Shown piece by piece: positions 1-7,779 of a DNA stretch of 64,000 nucleotides. The stretch covers positions 1-64,000 of the forward strand of contig CAZTXS010000007.1 of NCBI GenBank assembly GCA_964617585.1. Reading direction: 5' to 3'. The stretch comes from UMGS1601 sp964617585. Lineage in GTDB: Bacteria > Bacillota > Clostridia > Oscillospirales > Ruminococcaceae. Below the pieces are notes generated by a model. The model was given only the letters and a program-made list of their open reading frames with translations. It did no database searches and was not told where the DNA came from. Position 1 is the first letter of the stretch. Every line of letters starts with the position of its first letter. The position numbers and the translations under genes are program-made.

Positions 1-55
1 CGGGTAATGGAACCCGCCGCCTATAGAGGCGGGGGACATCTTGGCTAAGTTATAT
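1..55 (+). repeat. Dispersed palindromic repeat, copy A (cut by window edge)
   Basis: The 3' part of the dispersed repeat described in the findings: GGGTAATGG, then the CCGCCTATAGAGGCGG hairpin, then CATCTTGG and CTAAGTTATA. The 5' part lies outside the window. Confidence 0.85.
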
Positions 56-106
56 AGCTTAAACAAAATATCCTGCGACTAACAGTCAGAAAAATATCTT
101 ACTGAG

Positions 107-157
107 TTCAATAAGGGCTTGCCCGTCATTATAAAGGCTCGGTAAACCATTATTGAA
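107..157 (+). repeat. Dispersed repeat, mini form (copy B)
   Basis: Starts TTCAATAAGGGCTTGCCC and GTCATTATAA and ends TTATTGAA, so the 51-bp unit has matching inverted ends (TTCAATAA / TTATTGAA). The central hairpins of the long form are missing. This copy best shows terminal inverted repeats. Confidence 0.75.
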
Positions 158-159
158 CA

Positions 160-195
160 TAAGCTGCCTTTAAAACTTAAAAGGGCAGCTTTTTT
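160..195 (+). terminator. Rho-independent terminator
   Basis: Stem AAGCTGCC / GGGCAGCTT followed by a run of T. The T-run abuts the next repeat copy. It probably ends transcription of a plus-strand gene left of the window. Confidence 0.75.
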
Positions 196-304
196 CAATA
201 AGGGCTTGCCCGTCATTCAACGCAGCAAGGGTAGGCATTGCCGACCGGGTAATGTAACCCGCCGCCCATAGAGGCGGGGGACATCTTGCCTAAGTAATAT
301 TGAA
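194..304 (+). repeat. Dispersed palindromic repeat, medium form (copy C)
   Basis: 111-bp copy starting TTCAATAA and ending TATTGAA. It has the GGGCTTGCCC palindrome, the GGCATTGCCG hairpin and the CCGCCCATAGAGGCGG hairpin. The internal GGTCAG...CTGACC arm of the long form is absent. Confidence 0.9.
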
Positions 305-451
305 ATAATTACCTTTAATATTATCACCTGATTATCATAATAATAATTTATAATCATTGAAGTTTAAGCAGATTTATGGCTTTTTAATAAGAAATCTTTA
401 GATGTTTTTTCTTTTAAGCCGTATTAAATTGTCTAAAGAAATATAAAAAGC
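305..451. other. AT-rich spacer with no recognised gene
   Basis: AT-rich intergenic DNA between repeat C and the LCP promoter. I see no ORF with a convincing SD and no RNA gene here. Confidence 0.6.
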
Positions 452-480
452 TTGAAATGCTTTCGTAAATGTAGTATAAT
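452..480 (+). promoter_or_regulatory. Sigma-A promoter of the LCP gene
   Basis: TTGAAA at 452-457, a 17-bp spacer and TATAAT at 475-480. Transcription would start near 487, placing repeat copy D in the 5' untranslated region. Confidence 0.8.
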
Positions 481-499
481 AACACTAATACATTTCGAA

Positions 500-590
500 T
501 TCAATAAGGGCTTGCCCGTCACTAGGCATTGCCGACCGGGTAATGGAACCCGCCGCCTATAAAGGCGGGGAACATCTTGCCTTAGTTATA
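500..590 (+). repeat. Dispersed palindromic repeat, medium form (copy D)
   Basis: 91-bp copy from TTCAATAAGGGC to CTTAGTTATA. The CATTCAACGCGGCAAGG segment is missing and only part of the first hairpin remains. It lies between the LCP promoter and its SD, so it is probably transcribed as leader RNA. Confidence 0.9.
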
Positions 591-679
591 TATTTCTGAT
601 TACATAACAAAAACAGAAGTGATTAAAATAGACAATAATGACTGAAATCTAAATTTTATTTAGAATTAAGGAGGTACAT

Positions 680-2518
680 ATGTCTGAGAATAAAAAAGCA
701 GACGATTTGTCTGTAGATGATATTATTAAAGATGTAATGAGAAAAAAAAGACATGATAATTCTGACAATGCAAAGTCTGATATAAAAAAATCCGCCGCTG
801 AATCTGACGGCGGCAAAGCAAAAGATTATTATAAATCTTTTTATGATAATAAAGACTCATATAACAGTAATATGCGCCAGTCTGAAAATGATATAGAAGC
901 TTTGGAAAAGCAAAAAAACTACACCGGCAAAAATCTTTCAGAAAGCAAAGAAAGCGGCAATACCGACAACACAATTACAGAGCTGTTCGCACACGCTGTT
1001 GAAAGCTCCGGGAAAAAACTTTCTCCGGCTCAAAAAGCAGCTATAAAAGAAGCTAGAAGCGAACGCAGTTCAGTAAAAGCCTCAGCCGGAAATGAAATCA
1101 AGGCTGAAAAGTCTGAAAAAGAAAAGCTATTAACTCCTGCTAAGCCTGACGAATGGAGAACAGATGGGATTCCCCTTTCAGAGCTGGTAGCAGGCGCTAT
1201 GCAGGCAAGAAAAGAAGAAAAATCAAATTCAGAATTATCTGCATATGAATCTGAAAGCCAAGCGGAAGTTGTTGACGTCGAAGCAAAAGAGCCTGATAAA
1301 AAAGGCAAACGTCAAAAATGGTCCGTTAAGAAAAAAATATCCGTTATCCTATGCTATGTTTTCGGGGTTATTTTCCTTCTCTGCGGAGCGGGAATATCGG
1401 TATTTTCATATTTTACGGGAATGCTTGACAGAAGCGGTAATAATATAATAAAGCTGTTTGACCCGGGACAAAGCGATATAGGATCAAACGATACCGTAGA
1501 CGCCGTTGACTATGAAAAAATGCTTAAAGAAAAGCTTGCGAAATCAGCGGCAAACGTTGTTTCGGACAGCGACGTAACAAATATTCTGCTGGTCGGCGAG
1601 GATTTGAGAGATGAGGTTGACAACACAGAACAATCAAACGGCAATACCGACGTGATAATGCTTATATCCATCAACACAGCAAAGCAGACGGTAACAACGA
1701 CTTCTCTTATGAGAGATATTTATTTGCAGATTCCCGGATATTATGCAACCAGAATCAACGCTGCATACTCAATGGGCGGAATACCTCTGTTAGAACAGAC
1801 CATTGAAGATAACTTCAGTATTAAAGTGGATAAATATTTAAAGGTGAATTTCTACTCGTTTATTGATATTGTAGATACCATCGGAGGACTTGACATAAAA
1901 ATTTCAAAAGCCGAGGCTATAGGAATGACCGATCCTTTAGGAGAGCAGAATAAATATCTGGGCAACGAGCAGGGTACCGATTATTTAAAAACCGGCGGAA
2001 CCAAGCATATGAACGGAAATCAGGCTCTTGCATATGCAAGACTGCGTAAGGTCGGTAATTCAGACTGGGAGAGAACTCAAAGACAAAGAACGGTAATAGA
2101 TCTTATCGCCGATAAAGCAAAAGATCTTTCGCTGACCGAACTAAACTCACTTCTGAATAAGGTTCTTAAAAAGATTTCAACCGATTTGACCGACGCTGAA
2201 ATCGCATATTATCTGCTTAATGCGTCAACCTATCTGAATTATGACCGTCAGCAAGTTCAGATCCCCGCTGAGGGAACGTACACCTGCGAAACTATTCGCG
2301 GCGCTTCTGTTTTATGTCCTGACTTTACTGAAAACATCAGGGTATTGCAGCAGCAAATTTACGGTTACACTACTGTCGAGGACGATGAAACGGATTCAAG
2401 CTACTCTACAGAGGACACTTACACAAACGGATATTCAACCGATTCATCCGACAGCGGATATAATTCTTATAACAGCGACAATACCGGCGCTGTGGATTCC
2501 GCAAATACGTTTTATTAA
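680..2518 (+). CDS. LytR-CpsA-Psr (LCP) family cell-wall glycopolymer ligase
   Basis: LCP proteins transfer undecaprenyl-linked glycopolymers to peptidoglycan outside the membrane. The 612-residue protein has a long charged, low-complexity cytoplasmic region (1-215), one membrane helix at about 220-246 and an extracellular LCP domain at about 298-480. Family landmarks are visible: NTD at 322-324, SLMRD near 342, the RINAAYSMGG segment near 358, and ARLRK followed by DWERTQRQR near 452-469, which holds the phosphate-binding arginines. A Ser/Tyr/Asp-rich tail follows. The SD AAGGAGG at 668-674 fixes the ATG at 680. The N-terminal cytoplasmic region is much longer than usual. Which polymer is transferred is unknown. 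Confidence 0.9.
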   Translation: MSENKKADDLSVDDIIKDVMRKKRHDNSDNAKSDIKKSAAESDGGKAKDYYKSFYDNKDSYNSNMRQSENDIEALEKQKNYTGKNLSESKESGNTDNTITELFAHAVESSGKKLSPAQKAAIKEARSERSSVKASAGNEIKAEKSEKEKLLTPAKPDEWRTDGIPLSELVAGAMQARKEEKSNSELSAYESESQAEVVDVEAKEPDKKGKRQKWSVKKKISVILCYVFGVIFLLCGAGISVFSYFTGMLDRSGNNIIKLFDPGQSDIGSNDTVDAVDYEKMLKEKLAKSAANVVSDSDVTNILLVGEDLRDEVDNTEQSNGNTDVIMLISINTAKQTVTTTSLMRDIYLQIPGYYATRINAAYSMGGIPLLEQTIEDNFSIKVDKYLKVNFYSFIDIVDTIGGLDIKISKAEAIGMTDPLGEQNKYLGNEQGTDYLKTGGTKHMNGNQALAYARLRKVGNSDWERTQRQRTVIDLIADKAKDLSLTELNSLLNKVLKKISTDLTDAEIAYYLLNASTYLNYDRQQVQIPAEGTYTCETIRGASVLCPDFTENIRVLQQQIYGYTTVEDDETDSSYSTEDTYTNGYSTDSSDSGYNSYNSDNTGAVDSANTFY

Positions 2519-2522
2519 ATGC

Positions 2523-2557
2523 AAACACGCTTTGATTAGATTCAGAGCGTGTTTTTT
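2523..2557 (+). terminator. Terminator after the LCP gene
   Basis: Stem AAACACGCT / AGCGTGTTT followed by TTTTTT, five bases after the stop codon. Confidence 0.85.
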
Positions 2558-2609
2558 AATGCATTTAGCATTGTTAAAGGAAGCTAACGGTAATTTTACG
2601 GAAAAAAGC

Positions 2610-2638
2610 TTGACAGCGGAAGATTGATTTGATATAAT
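2610..2638 (+). promoter_or_regulatory. Consensus promoter of tRNA-Arg
   Basis: Perfect TTGACA (2610-2615), a 17-bp spacer and perfect TATAAT (2633-2638), 24 bp before the tRNA. Confidence 0.9.
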
Positions 2639-2661
2639 TATTAAGTTGAATTTTATTATAT

Positions 2662-2738
2662 GCGCCAGTAGCTCAGCCGGATAGAGTGACTGGCTACGAA
2701 CCAGTAGGTCGGGGGTTCGAGTCCCTCCTGGCGCGCCA
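2662..2738 (+). tRNA. tRNA-Arg (anticodon ACG)
   Basis: Full cloverleaf: acceptor GCGCCAG / CTGGCGC, D arm GCTC / GAGT, anticodon stem ACTGG / CCAGT around loop CTACGAA (anticodon ACG, read as ICG), T arm with TTCGAGT, and encoded GCCA end. It reads CGN arginine codons after A34-to-inosine editing. Confidence 0.97.
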
Positions 2739-2744
2739 AATATA

Positions 2745-2782
2745 AAAGTCCGATAAGCATTGCTTTATCGGGCTTTATTTTT
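2745..2782 (+). terminator. Terminator after tRNA-Arg
   Basis: Stem built on CCGATAA / TTATCGG with an AAAG / CTTT base, then ATTTTT. Confidence 0.8.
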
Positions 2783-2789
2783 GTATAAT

Positions 2790-2826
2790 AAAAAAACCGC
2801 CGCTAAAAAATAAGCGACAGTTTTAA
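2790..2826 (-). terminator. Terminator of rpsB-tsf
   Basis: Read on the minus strand: AAACTGTCGCT, a T-rich loop, AGCGGCGGTTT and a T-run. It lies 22 bp past the tsf stop. Confidence 0.75.
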
Positions 2827-2848
2827 TTATCAGATCAGTATTTTACTA

Positions 2849-3772
2849 TTACTTCTTCATCATTGAAGCTACTTCATCAGCGAAGTTATCCTGCTTTTTC
2901 TCAATTCCTTCGCCGCGTTCGTATCTTACAAACTCTGCAACTGTGAGTTTTCCGCCCTGAGCCTTTGCAACGCTGTCAAGATACTGCTTAACTGAAACCT
3001 TATCATCCTTAACGAAGGTCTGATCAAGAAGACAGTTTTCCTTGTAGAACTTTCCAATCTTACCTTCAACAATCTTAACCTTAACCTGTTCAGGCTTAGA
3101 TGACATCTTAGGATCCTCGTTCATCTGAACAAGCATGATGTTCTTTTCTTCTTCAATAGCTGATTCAGGAACTGAAGCTTCATCTAAATACCTTGGGTTC
3201 ATAGCTGCAATCTGAAGCGCACAGTCTTTACCTGCCGCCAGCATTTCAGCATTATCAGGAGCAATGTCAGTGTCAAGCTTAACCATAACACCTATGCTTC
3301 CGCCGCCGTGAACATAAGGAACCAAAATGCCCTCAAATCTTTCAAACCGGCGAATACTCATATTCTCTCTGATTTTCAGGAACAACTCGTCATAAAGCTC
3401 CTTAACGGTCAGGTCGCTTCCGCTTGCTTTTGTAGCCAGCAATGCGTCTATGTCTGCAGGATTACTTTCGATAATCGTATCTGCAACAGTATTAACAAAC
3501 GCCTTAAACTGATCGTTCTGAGCAACGAAGTCCGTTTCAGAGTTTACCTCTACAACAACGCCTACGCCGTCCTTAACAACAGCGGTAACAATTCCCTCAG
3601 AAGCAGTTCTTCCTGCCTTTTTGGCCTGTGTAGCAAGTCCCTTTTCACGAAGAATAAGGATAGCCTTTTCTGTATCTCCGTCAGCTTCCGTTAAAGCCTT
3701 CTTGCAATCCATAATTCCGACGCCCGTCTGCTTTCTGAGCTCTGCAACGTCTTTAGCTGTAATATTAGCCAT
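2849..3772 (-). CDS. tsf: Elongation factor Ts
   Basis: EF-Ts is the nucleotide exchange factor that regenerates EF-Tu-GTP in the cytoplasm. The 307-residue protein has the N-terminal UBA-like domain (about 1-50, with RKQTGVGIMDCKKAL), the TDFVAQN motif at about 80-86 that contacts EF-Tu, and two core domains, one including the VRYERGEG segment near the C terminus. Length is normal for Firmicutes. An SD-like AGGAGG lies just upstream of the ATG. It follows rpsB by 75 bp, the usual arrangement, and probably shares its promoter and leader. Confidence 0.98.
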   Translation of the reverse strand: MANITAKDVAELRKQTGVGIMDCKKALTEADGDTEKAILILREKGLATQAKKAGRTASEGIVTAVVKDGVGVVVEVNSETDFVAQNDQFKAFVNTVADTIIESNPADIDALLATKASGSDLTVKELYDELFLKIRENMSIRRFERFEGILVPYVHGGGSIGVMVKLDTDIAPDNAEMLAAGKDCALQIAAMNPRYLDEASVPESAIEEEKNIMLVQMNEDPKMSSKPEQVKVKIVEGKIGKFYKENCLLDQTFVKDDKVSVKQYLDSVAKAQGGKLTVAEFVRYERGEGIEKKQDNFADEVASMMKK

Positions 3773-3847
3773 TTTAATATCCTCCTATTAATTATACGAT
3801 TAAGGCAGGATATTACCCTGCCTTTTATTTTTAATATTTTCCTTAAA

Positions 3848-4642
3848 TTACTCTGCTGCTTCAGTTGTTTCTTCAACCTCTGTAGCTTCTTCAGCAGCCT
3901 CTTCTGTTTCTTCATTTTCTGTCGGTTGTTCTTCAGAAGATTCCGCCTCGGCGTTCTGTTCGCCCTGTCTGCCTTCAATAACAGCGTCAGCCATTGCTCC
4001 TGCAATCAACTTTACAGCTCTGATAGCATCGTCGTTTCCGGGGATAACATAGTCAATATCGTCAGGATCACAGTTTGTATCCACGATAGCTACAACAGGA
4101 ATTCCTAGCTTCTTAGCTTCTAAAACAGCGATTCTTTCTTTTCTTGGATCAACTACAAACAAAGCTCCGGGAAGCTTGTTCATATTCTTGATTCCGCCCA
4201 TGAACTTTTCAAGCCTTTCTATTTCAAGATTTAGCTTGATAACCTCTTTCTTAGGCAGCAAATCAAATGTTCCGTCCTCTTTCATCTGATTAAGCTGTTC
4301 AAGCCTCTTGATTCTCTGCTTGATGGTTCTGAAGTTAGTCATCATACCGCCGAGCCATCTTGCGTTTACATAATGCGCTTCTGCTCTTAAAGCTTCTTCC
4401 TTAACCGAATCAGCAGCCTGCTTCTTTGTACCTACAAAAAGAATTTCCTCTCCGTTTTCCGAAAGCTCACGGATAAACATATAAGCTTCTTCAAGCTTTT
4501 TAACCGTCTTTTGAAGGTCGATAATATAAATTCCGTTTCTTTCTGTGAAAATGTACGGCGCCATTTTCGGATTCCATCTTCTTGTCTGGTGACCGAAATG
4601 CACACCTGCTTCAAGAAGCTGTTTCATTGATACTACTCCCAT
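3848..4642 (-). CDS. rpsB: 30S ribosomal protein S2
   Basis: S2 (uS2) binds the small subunit between head and body. The 264-residue protein starts with the conserved MKQLLEAGVHFGHQTRRW segment preceded by GVVS. It contains NPKMAPYIF, GTKKQA, NARWLGGMMTNF, DPRKE, GIPVVAIVDTNCDP and YVIPGNDDAIRA. The last 40 residues form an acidic Glu/Thr-rich tail, longer than in E. coli. AAGGAGG seven bases before the ATG at 4642 fixes the start. It is first in an rpsB-tsf operon behind a 126-nt structured leader. Confidence 0.98.
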   Translation of the reverse strand: MGVVSMKQLLEAGVHFGHQTRRWNPKMAPYIFTERNGIYIIDLQKTVKKLEEAYMFIRELSENGEEILFVGTKKQAADSVKEEALRAEAHYVNARWLGGMMTNFRTIKQRIKRLEQLNQMKEDGTFDLLPKKEVIKLNLEIERLEKFMGGIKNMNKLPGALFVVDPRKERIAVLEAKKLGIPVVAIVDTNCDPDDIDYVIPGNDDAIRAVKLIAGAMADAVIEGRQGEQNAEAESSEEQPTENEETEEAAEEATEVEETTEAAE

Positions 4643-4768
4643 GGTAGTTCCTCCTTAATTAATTGGTTTTTATTTGTCTGAAAGCCAGACACCCTCCGCA
4701 TTACCTTAGCTTGCATACTACCTGACACAGTTCAGGAACCTTATGCAAATGATAAGCGTGCGAATTGC
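4643..4768 (-). ncRNA. Structured 5' leader of rpsB (candidate autoregulatory RNA)
   Basis: Transcribed from the promoter at 4775-4803. One compound hairpin spans 4711-4748: outer stem TTGCATA / TATGCAA and inner stem CCTGA / TCAGG. A second hairpin at 4675-4691 has the stem TGTCTG / CAGACA. Both precede the SD. S2 autoregulation through the rpsB leader is known in Enterobacteria. That this unrelated-looking leader does the same is an inference. Confidence 0.55.
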
Positions 4769-4774
4769 TTAAGT

Positions 4775-4803
4775 ATTATACCATTTTTTTCACTTCATTA
4801 CAA
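4775..4803 (-). promoter_or_regulatory. Promoter of rpsB-tsf
   Basis: On the minus strand: TTGTAA, a 17-bp spacer and TATAAT (4775-4780). Confidence 0.8.
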
Positions 4804-4818
4804 GAATCAATCAAAAAT

Positions 4819-5109
4819 CTATTTAAACAAATTTTCGACTTTTATTCCTTTTGTTTTTGTGCAAATTGTACTATTCTGAAAAGAAACCAAAATAGTATCC
4901 TCACCGATAAGCTGAATATTATCAAAGCTTATCATTATATCCTCCTCATGACCGAATAAACCGAAGAATCTGGGACGTCCGTAAACAATCATATTCACTA
5001 TCTCGGAATTTTCCGTGTTTATTTCAATATCATCTACATATCCCAGCTTTAATCCCGTAGTCACATTAATGACCTCTTTGTTTTTAAGCTCTGTAAATTG
5101 GCAAAGCAT
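4819..5109 (-). CDS. YlmC/YmxH family PRC-barrel protein
   Basis: A 96-residue protein made almost entirely of a PRC-barrel fold: N-terminal LKNKEVINV, then LGYVDDIEI, a central IVYGRPRFFGLFGHEEDIMI and a final DNIQLIGEDTILV. These match the YlmC/YmxH family found in endospore formers; B. subtilis homologues are linked to sporulation. The biochemical role is not established. It is monocistronic and divergent from the cysteine-rich gene at 5297. The final residues are basic and hydrophobic. Confidence 0.85.
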   Translation of the reverse strand: MLCQFTELKNKEVINVTTGLKLGYVDDIEINTENSEIVNMIVYGRPRFFGLFGHEEDIMISFDNIQLIGEDTILVSFQNSTICTKTKGIKVENLFK

Positions 5110-5296
5110 ACCGACACACCCTTTTCTCGTTTAATAAAATCTCCCGTTAATTATATGAAAATATATGCTTGTATAATGATTATTTCTTTTTGTTAGGTTA
5201 AAGCTATTTATTTTTGTTTATTCACAAAATAAAGATTGCTGAATAAGATATATAGAAGCCAAAAACTTCAAAAATATTTAAAGGAGGAAAACTTAT

Positions 5297-6133
5297 ATGA
5301 GTGAATTAAACAGCAATTCAGCCGCATTCAAGGAAGCAGTATGTATTGAAGCGATGAGAATCTTCGACAGCTGTTCCGATAAGGATTGCATTGAAGACTT
5401 AGAGGTCATGTTCTGCACATCGGAAGATCAGGATATAATAAGAAACTCGTCGTTTATAAAATGCAAAAACGTTGAAGTAGTCAATACGGTTTTCGACATC
5501 GAACCTGTTCCTTTCAACAAAGGTTTCTTTTCAGTAGATCTTACTTATACCTTCAATGTTGAAATCGAAGCGTTTATAAATGTTTCACTGCCGTCAAAAA
5601 CACTTCACGGAATAACAACCTTCAGCAAAAAGGTTATTCTTTACGGCGGCGACGGAAACACCAAATACTTCTCATCCGATGAAACGGCAGAGCCGGCTCC
5701 GTCAGGCTGCTTTACACAGACGCTTCCCAGAGCAACCGTCAGCGTTGTCGAACCTATTTCTCTCGACTGCAAGCTGATACCTAAACATCCGCATTACAAA
5801 CGCTGCGAATGTCCGGTTCCGTGCGAAAGTGATTCGGAAAACGCAGAGAGCGTGCAGCAAAATCAAATAGCAAAAACTGCTTACATAACTATAGGACTGT
5901 TTTCCATAGTCCAGCTGTCACGTCCTGTGCCGATACTTGTTCCTGCATACGACTACTGCATACCAAGCAAAGAATGTTCTACAACTACAGATTCCCCCTG
6001 CGAGTTGTTCGACAAAATCAAATTCCCAACGAACGAATTCTTCCCAAGATCTCTGGAAGAAACGGAAATGCTGAACTCTCACAAAACTTATGAGCAAATA
6101 TCTGAAGAAGAAGAAACAGCTTCGGAAAGCTAA
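5297..6133 (+). CDS. Conserved cysteine-rich protein of unknown function
   Basis: I do not recognise a characterised family. The 278-residue protein opens with FKEAVCIEAMRIFDSCSDKDC, resembling proteins seen in Oscillospiraceae genomes, followed by beta-rich sequence (VDLTYTFNVEIEAF). It has over ten cysteines, among them RCECPVPC near residue 173 and paired cysteines near the C terminus. There is no signal peptide or membrane helix, and the last 20 residues are acidic. AAGGAGG lies ten bases before the ATG. It is divergent from the ylmC-like gene and ends at a strong terminator. A structural or spore-coat role is only a guess from cysteine content and neighbour. Confidence 0.8.
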   Translation: MSELNSNSAAFKEAVCIEAMRIFDSCSDKDCIEDLEVMFCTSEDQDIIRNSSFIKCKNVEVVNTVFDIEPVPFNKGFFSVDLTYTFNVEIEAFINVSLPSKTLHGITTFSKKVILYGGDGNTKYFSSDETAEPAPSGCFTQTLPRATVSVVEPISLDCKLIPKHPHYKRCECPVPCESDSENAESVQQNQIAKTAYITIGLFSIVQLSRPVPILVPAYDYCIPSKECSTTTDSPCELFDKIKFPTNEFFPRSLEETEMLNSHKTYEQISEEEETASES

Positions 6134-6139
6134 AAGAAA

Positions 6140-6181
6140 AAACCTCTCTTTGCTTAAACGGCATTGAGAGGTTTCTTTTTA
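6140..6181. terminator. Bidirectional terminator (5297 gene and his operon)
   Basis: Stem AAACCTCTC / GAGAGGTTT with T-rich flanks on both strands, between convergent genes. Confidence 0.85.
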
Positions 6182-6190
6182 TTACAAAAT

Positions 6191-6529
6191 CTATGTGTTT
6201 TTATCTACTGTGTGAAAGGTCTTTAAATTTCCGATTTTCTCGTTTCTTTCTTCCAGAACCTTTTCTATCTCCGACCATTCAAGCCCTTGATTTACACAAA
6301 GAACCATTACATGATACAAGAGATCGTTAATCTCGTTTTTAAGCTCGTTGTTATCGCCGTTTTTTGCGGCAATAACCGTTTCAGTTGCTTCCTCTCCGAC
6401 CTTTTTGCAGATTTTATCCACTCCCTTGTCAAAAAGATAAGCTGTATAGGAGTTCTCCTGCGCTTCACCATTAAGATAGGCTTCTTTCCTTTGCTTTATT
6501 ACCTCAAAAATCTCCTCATAAACCGTCAC
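6191..6529 (-). CDS. hisE: Phosphoribosyl-ATP pyrophosphatase
   Basis: Second step of histidine synthesis: hydrolyses PR-ATP to PR-AMP and pyrophosphate. The 112-residue protein shows the all-alpha MazG-like fold with SYTAYLFDKGVDKICKKVGEEATE and the metal-binding ENDLLYH-type segment (NEINDLLYHVMVL). It is a separate gene here, directly following hisI with no gap, and is last in the operon before a shared terminator. Confidence 0.96.
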   Translation of the reverse strand: MTVYEEIFEVIKQRKEAYLNGEAQENSYTAYLFDKGVDKICKKVGEEATETVIAAKNGDNNELKNEINDLLYHVMVLCVNQGLEWSEIEKVLEERNEKIGNLKTFHTVDKNT

Positions 6530-6880
6530 TTATTCTTCCTCCCTGTACATTTCATTGAAAAAACAGCTATATGAACCTGTGTGACACGCAGCCCCTGTCT
6601 GCTCGACATTCAAAAGCAATGTATCGTCGTCGCAGTCGCTGTAAATCGAAACTACCCTTTGCAAATGTCCGCTTGTTGCTCCTTTGTTCCAAAGCTCGCC
6701 TCTTGAACGGCTCCAATACCATGTGTAACCCGTTTCAAGAGTTTTCTTTAAGCTTTCCCTGTTCATATAGGCAAGCATTAAAACCGTTTTTGTCTTAACG
6801 TCAAAAGCAATCGCCGGAACAAGCTCAGACTTTGCAAAATACTTATCCAGATTATTTATATCTATTTTTATTTTACCCAT
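6530..6880 (-). CDS. hisI: Phosphoribosyl-AMP cyclohydrolase
   Basis: Third step: opens the adenine ring of PR-AMP in a zinc-dependent reaction. The 116-residue protein has the family landmarks MLAYMNRESL, TWYWSRSRGELWNKG and GHLQRV, the metal-site segment DCDDDTLLL, and the cysteine-containing C-terminal segment GAACHTGSYSCFF. It ends where hisE begins. Confidence 0.97.
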   Translation of the reverse strand: MGKIKIDINNLDKYFAKSELVPAIAFDVKTKTVLMLAYMNRESLKKTLETGYTWYWSRSRGELWNKGATSGHLQRVVSIYSDCDDDTLLLNVEQTGAACHTGSYSCFFNEMYREEE

Positions 6881-6890
6881 TTATTATCAC

Positions 6891-7679
6891 CTAAAACAGC
6901 CTCGGAGTTAAATTATCCCCCACATCTCTTATTGCAACACCCTTGATTTTAAGATAAGACTTGACCTCGCCTACCGTCAGCTCTTTGAAGTGAAAAAGCG
7001 ACGCCGCAAGTGCTGCCGAGCAATTGGTTTTTTCAAATGCTTCAGCAAAATCCTCAAGCTTTCCGCAGCCGCCCGACGCTATAACAGGAATTTTAACGGC
7101 TTCACAAACTGCGTTAAGCATCTCTATATCATATCCGCCGCGAACTCCGTCCGTGTCTATTGAGTTCAGACAAATCTCCCCTGCGCCAAGCTCTTCAATT
7201 TTCTTAACCCACTCGATAAGGTCAAGCTTATAATCTATTCTTCCGCCGTTGATATAGACGGTCCATTTGCCATTCGATACTTTTTTTGCGTCTATTCCGA
7301 CTACCACGCACTGACTTCCGAAAATATCCGCCGCTTCTTTTATAAGATATGGATTCTGTACCGCCTGCGAATTAACAGAAACCTTGTCTGCCCCCGCTCT
7401 CAAGGTTTCTCTGAAATCGTCTATAGTTTTGATTCCTCCGCCGACAGTCAGCGGAATAAACACCTTTTTCGCAGTGTTTCTTACAACGTCAAGCATTGCT
7501 CCTCTGCCCTCATGGGAAGCTGTTATATCATAAAAGACAAGCTCGTCCGCTCCCTGCATATTATAGTCGTATGCAAACTCAACAGGATCGCCTACGTCTT
7601 TTACACCCTCAAAATTTACTCCCTTTACCACCTGTCCGTTTCTCACGTCAAGACAGGGAATAATTCTTTTTGCAAGCAT
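6891..7679 (-). CDS. hisF: Imidazole glycerol phosphate synthase, cyclase subunit
   Basis: The (beta/alpha)8 subunit that uses HisH-derived ammonia to convert PRFAR into IGP and AICAR. It begins MLAKRIIPCLDVRNG; the catalytic aspartates lie in CLDVRNG and VGIDAKK. TVGGGIKT and ASGGCGK phosphate-binding loops are present. Length is 262 residues, near the usual 252. I chose the ATG at 7679 because GGAGGG sits eight bases upstream; an in-frame TTG eight codons earlier is unlikely. It is separated from hisH by 100 bp where hisA would usually lie. Confidence 0.97.
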   Translation of the reverse strand: MLAKRIIPCLDVRNGQVVKGVNFEGVKDVGDPVEFAYDYNMQGADELVFYDITASHEGRGAMLDVVRNTAKKVFIPLTVGGGIKTIDDFRETLRAGADKVSVNSQAVQNPYLIKEAADIFGSQCVVVGIDAKKVSNGKWTVYINGGRIDYKLDLIEWVKKIEELGAGEICLNSIDTDGVRGGYDIEMLNAVCEAVKIPVIASGGCGKLEDFAEAFEKTNCSAALAASLFHFKELTVGEVKSYLKIKGVAIRDVGDNLTPRLF

Positions 7680-7779
7680 TTTAACCCTCCGTTCTTGCGG
7701 CAAACCAAAGCTTTTAGCTTTTCCTATTACAAGTTTCTGCTATGTATAGCCTGCCGTTATACTGTATGTAACATCAATC

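Noticed and set aside
1..600. CRISPR-like array at the left end
   Set aside because: The repeats are dispersed, of differing length, internally palindromic and without regular spacers; no cas genes are present.
3691..4005. 104-codon minus-strand reading frame at the rpsB-tsf junction
   Set aside because: Lys/Arg/Leu-rich frame-shifted shadow of the rpsB acidic tail; no SD or family match.
7680..7779. Possible hisA remnant in the hisH-hisF gap
   Set aside because: One frame reads VIGKA-like residues, but the stretch is too short, contains stops and lacks any other HisA motif.
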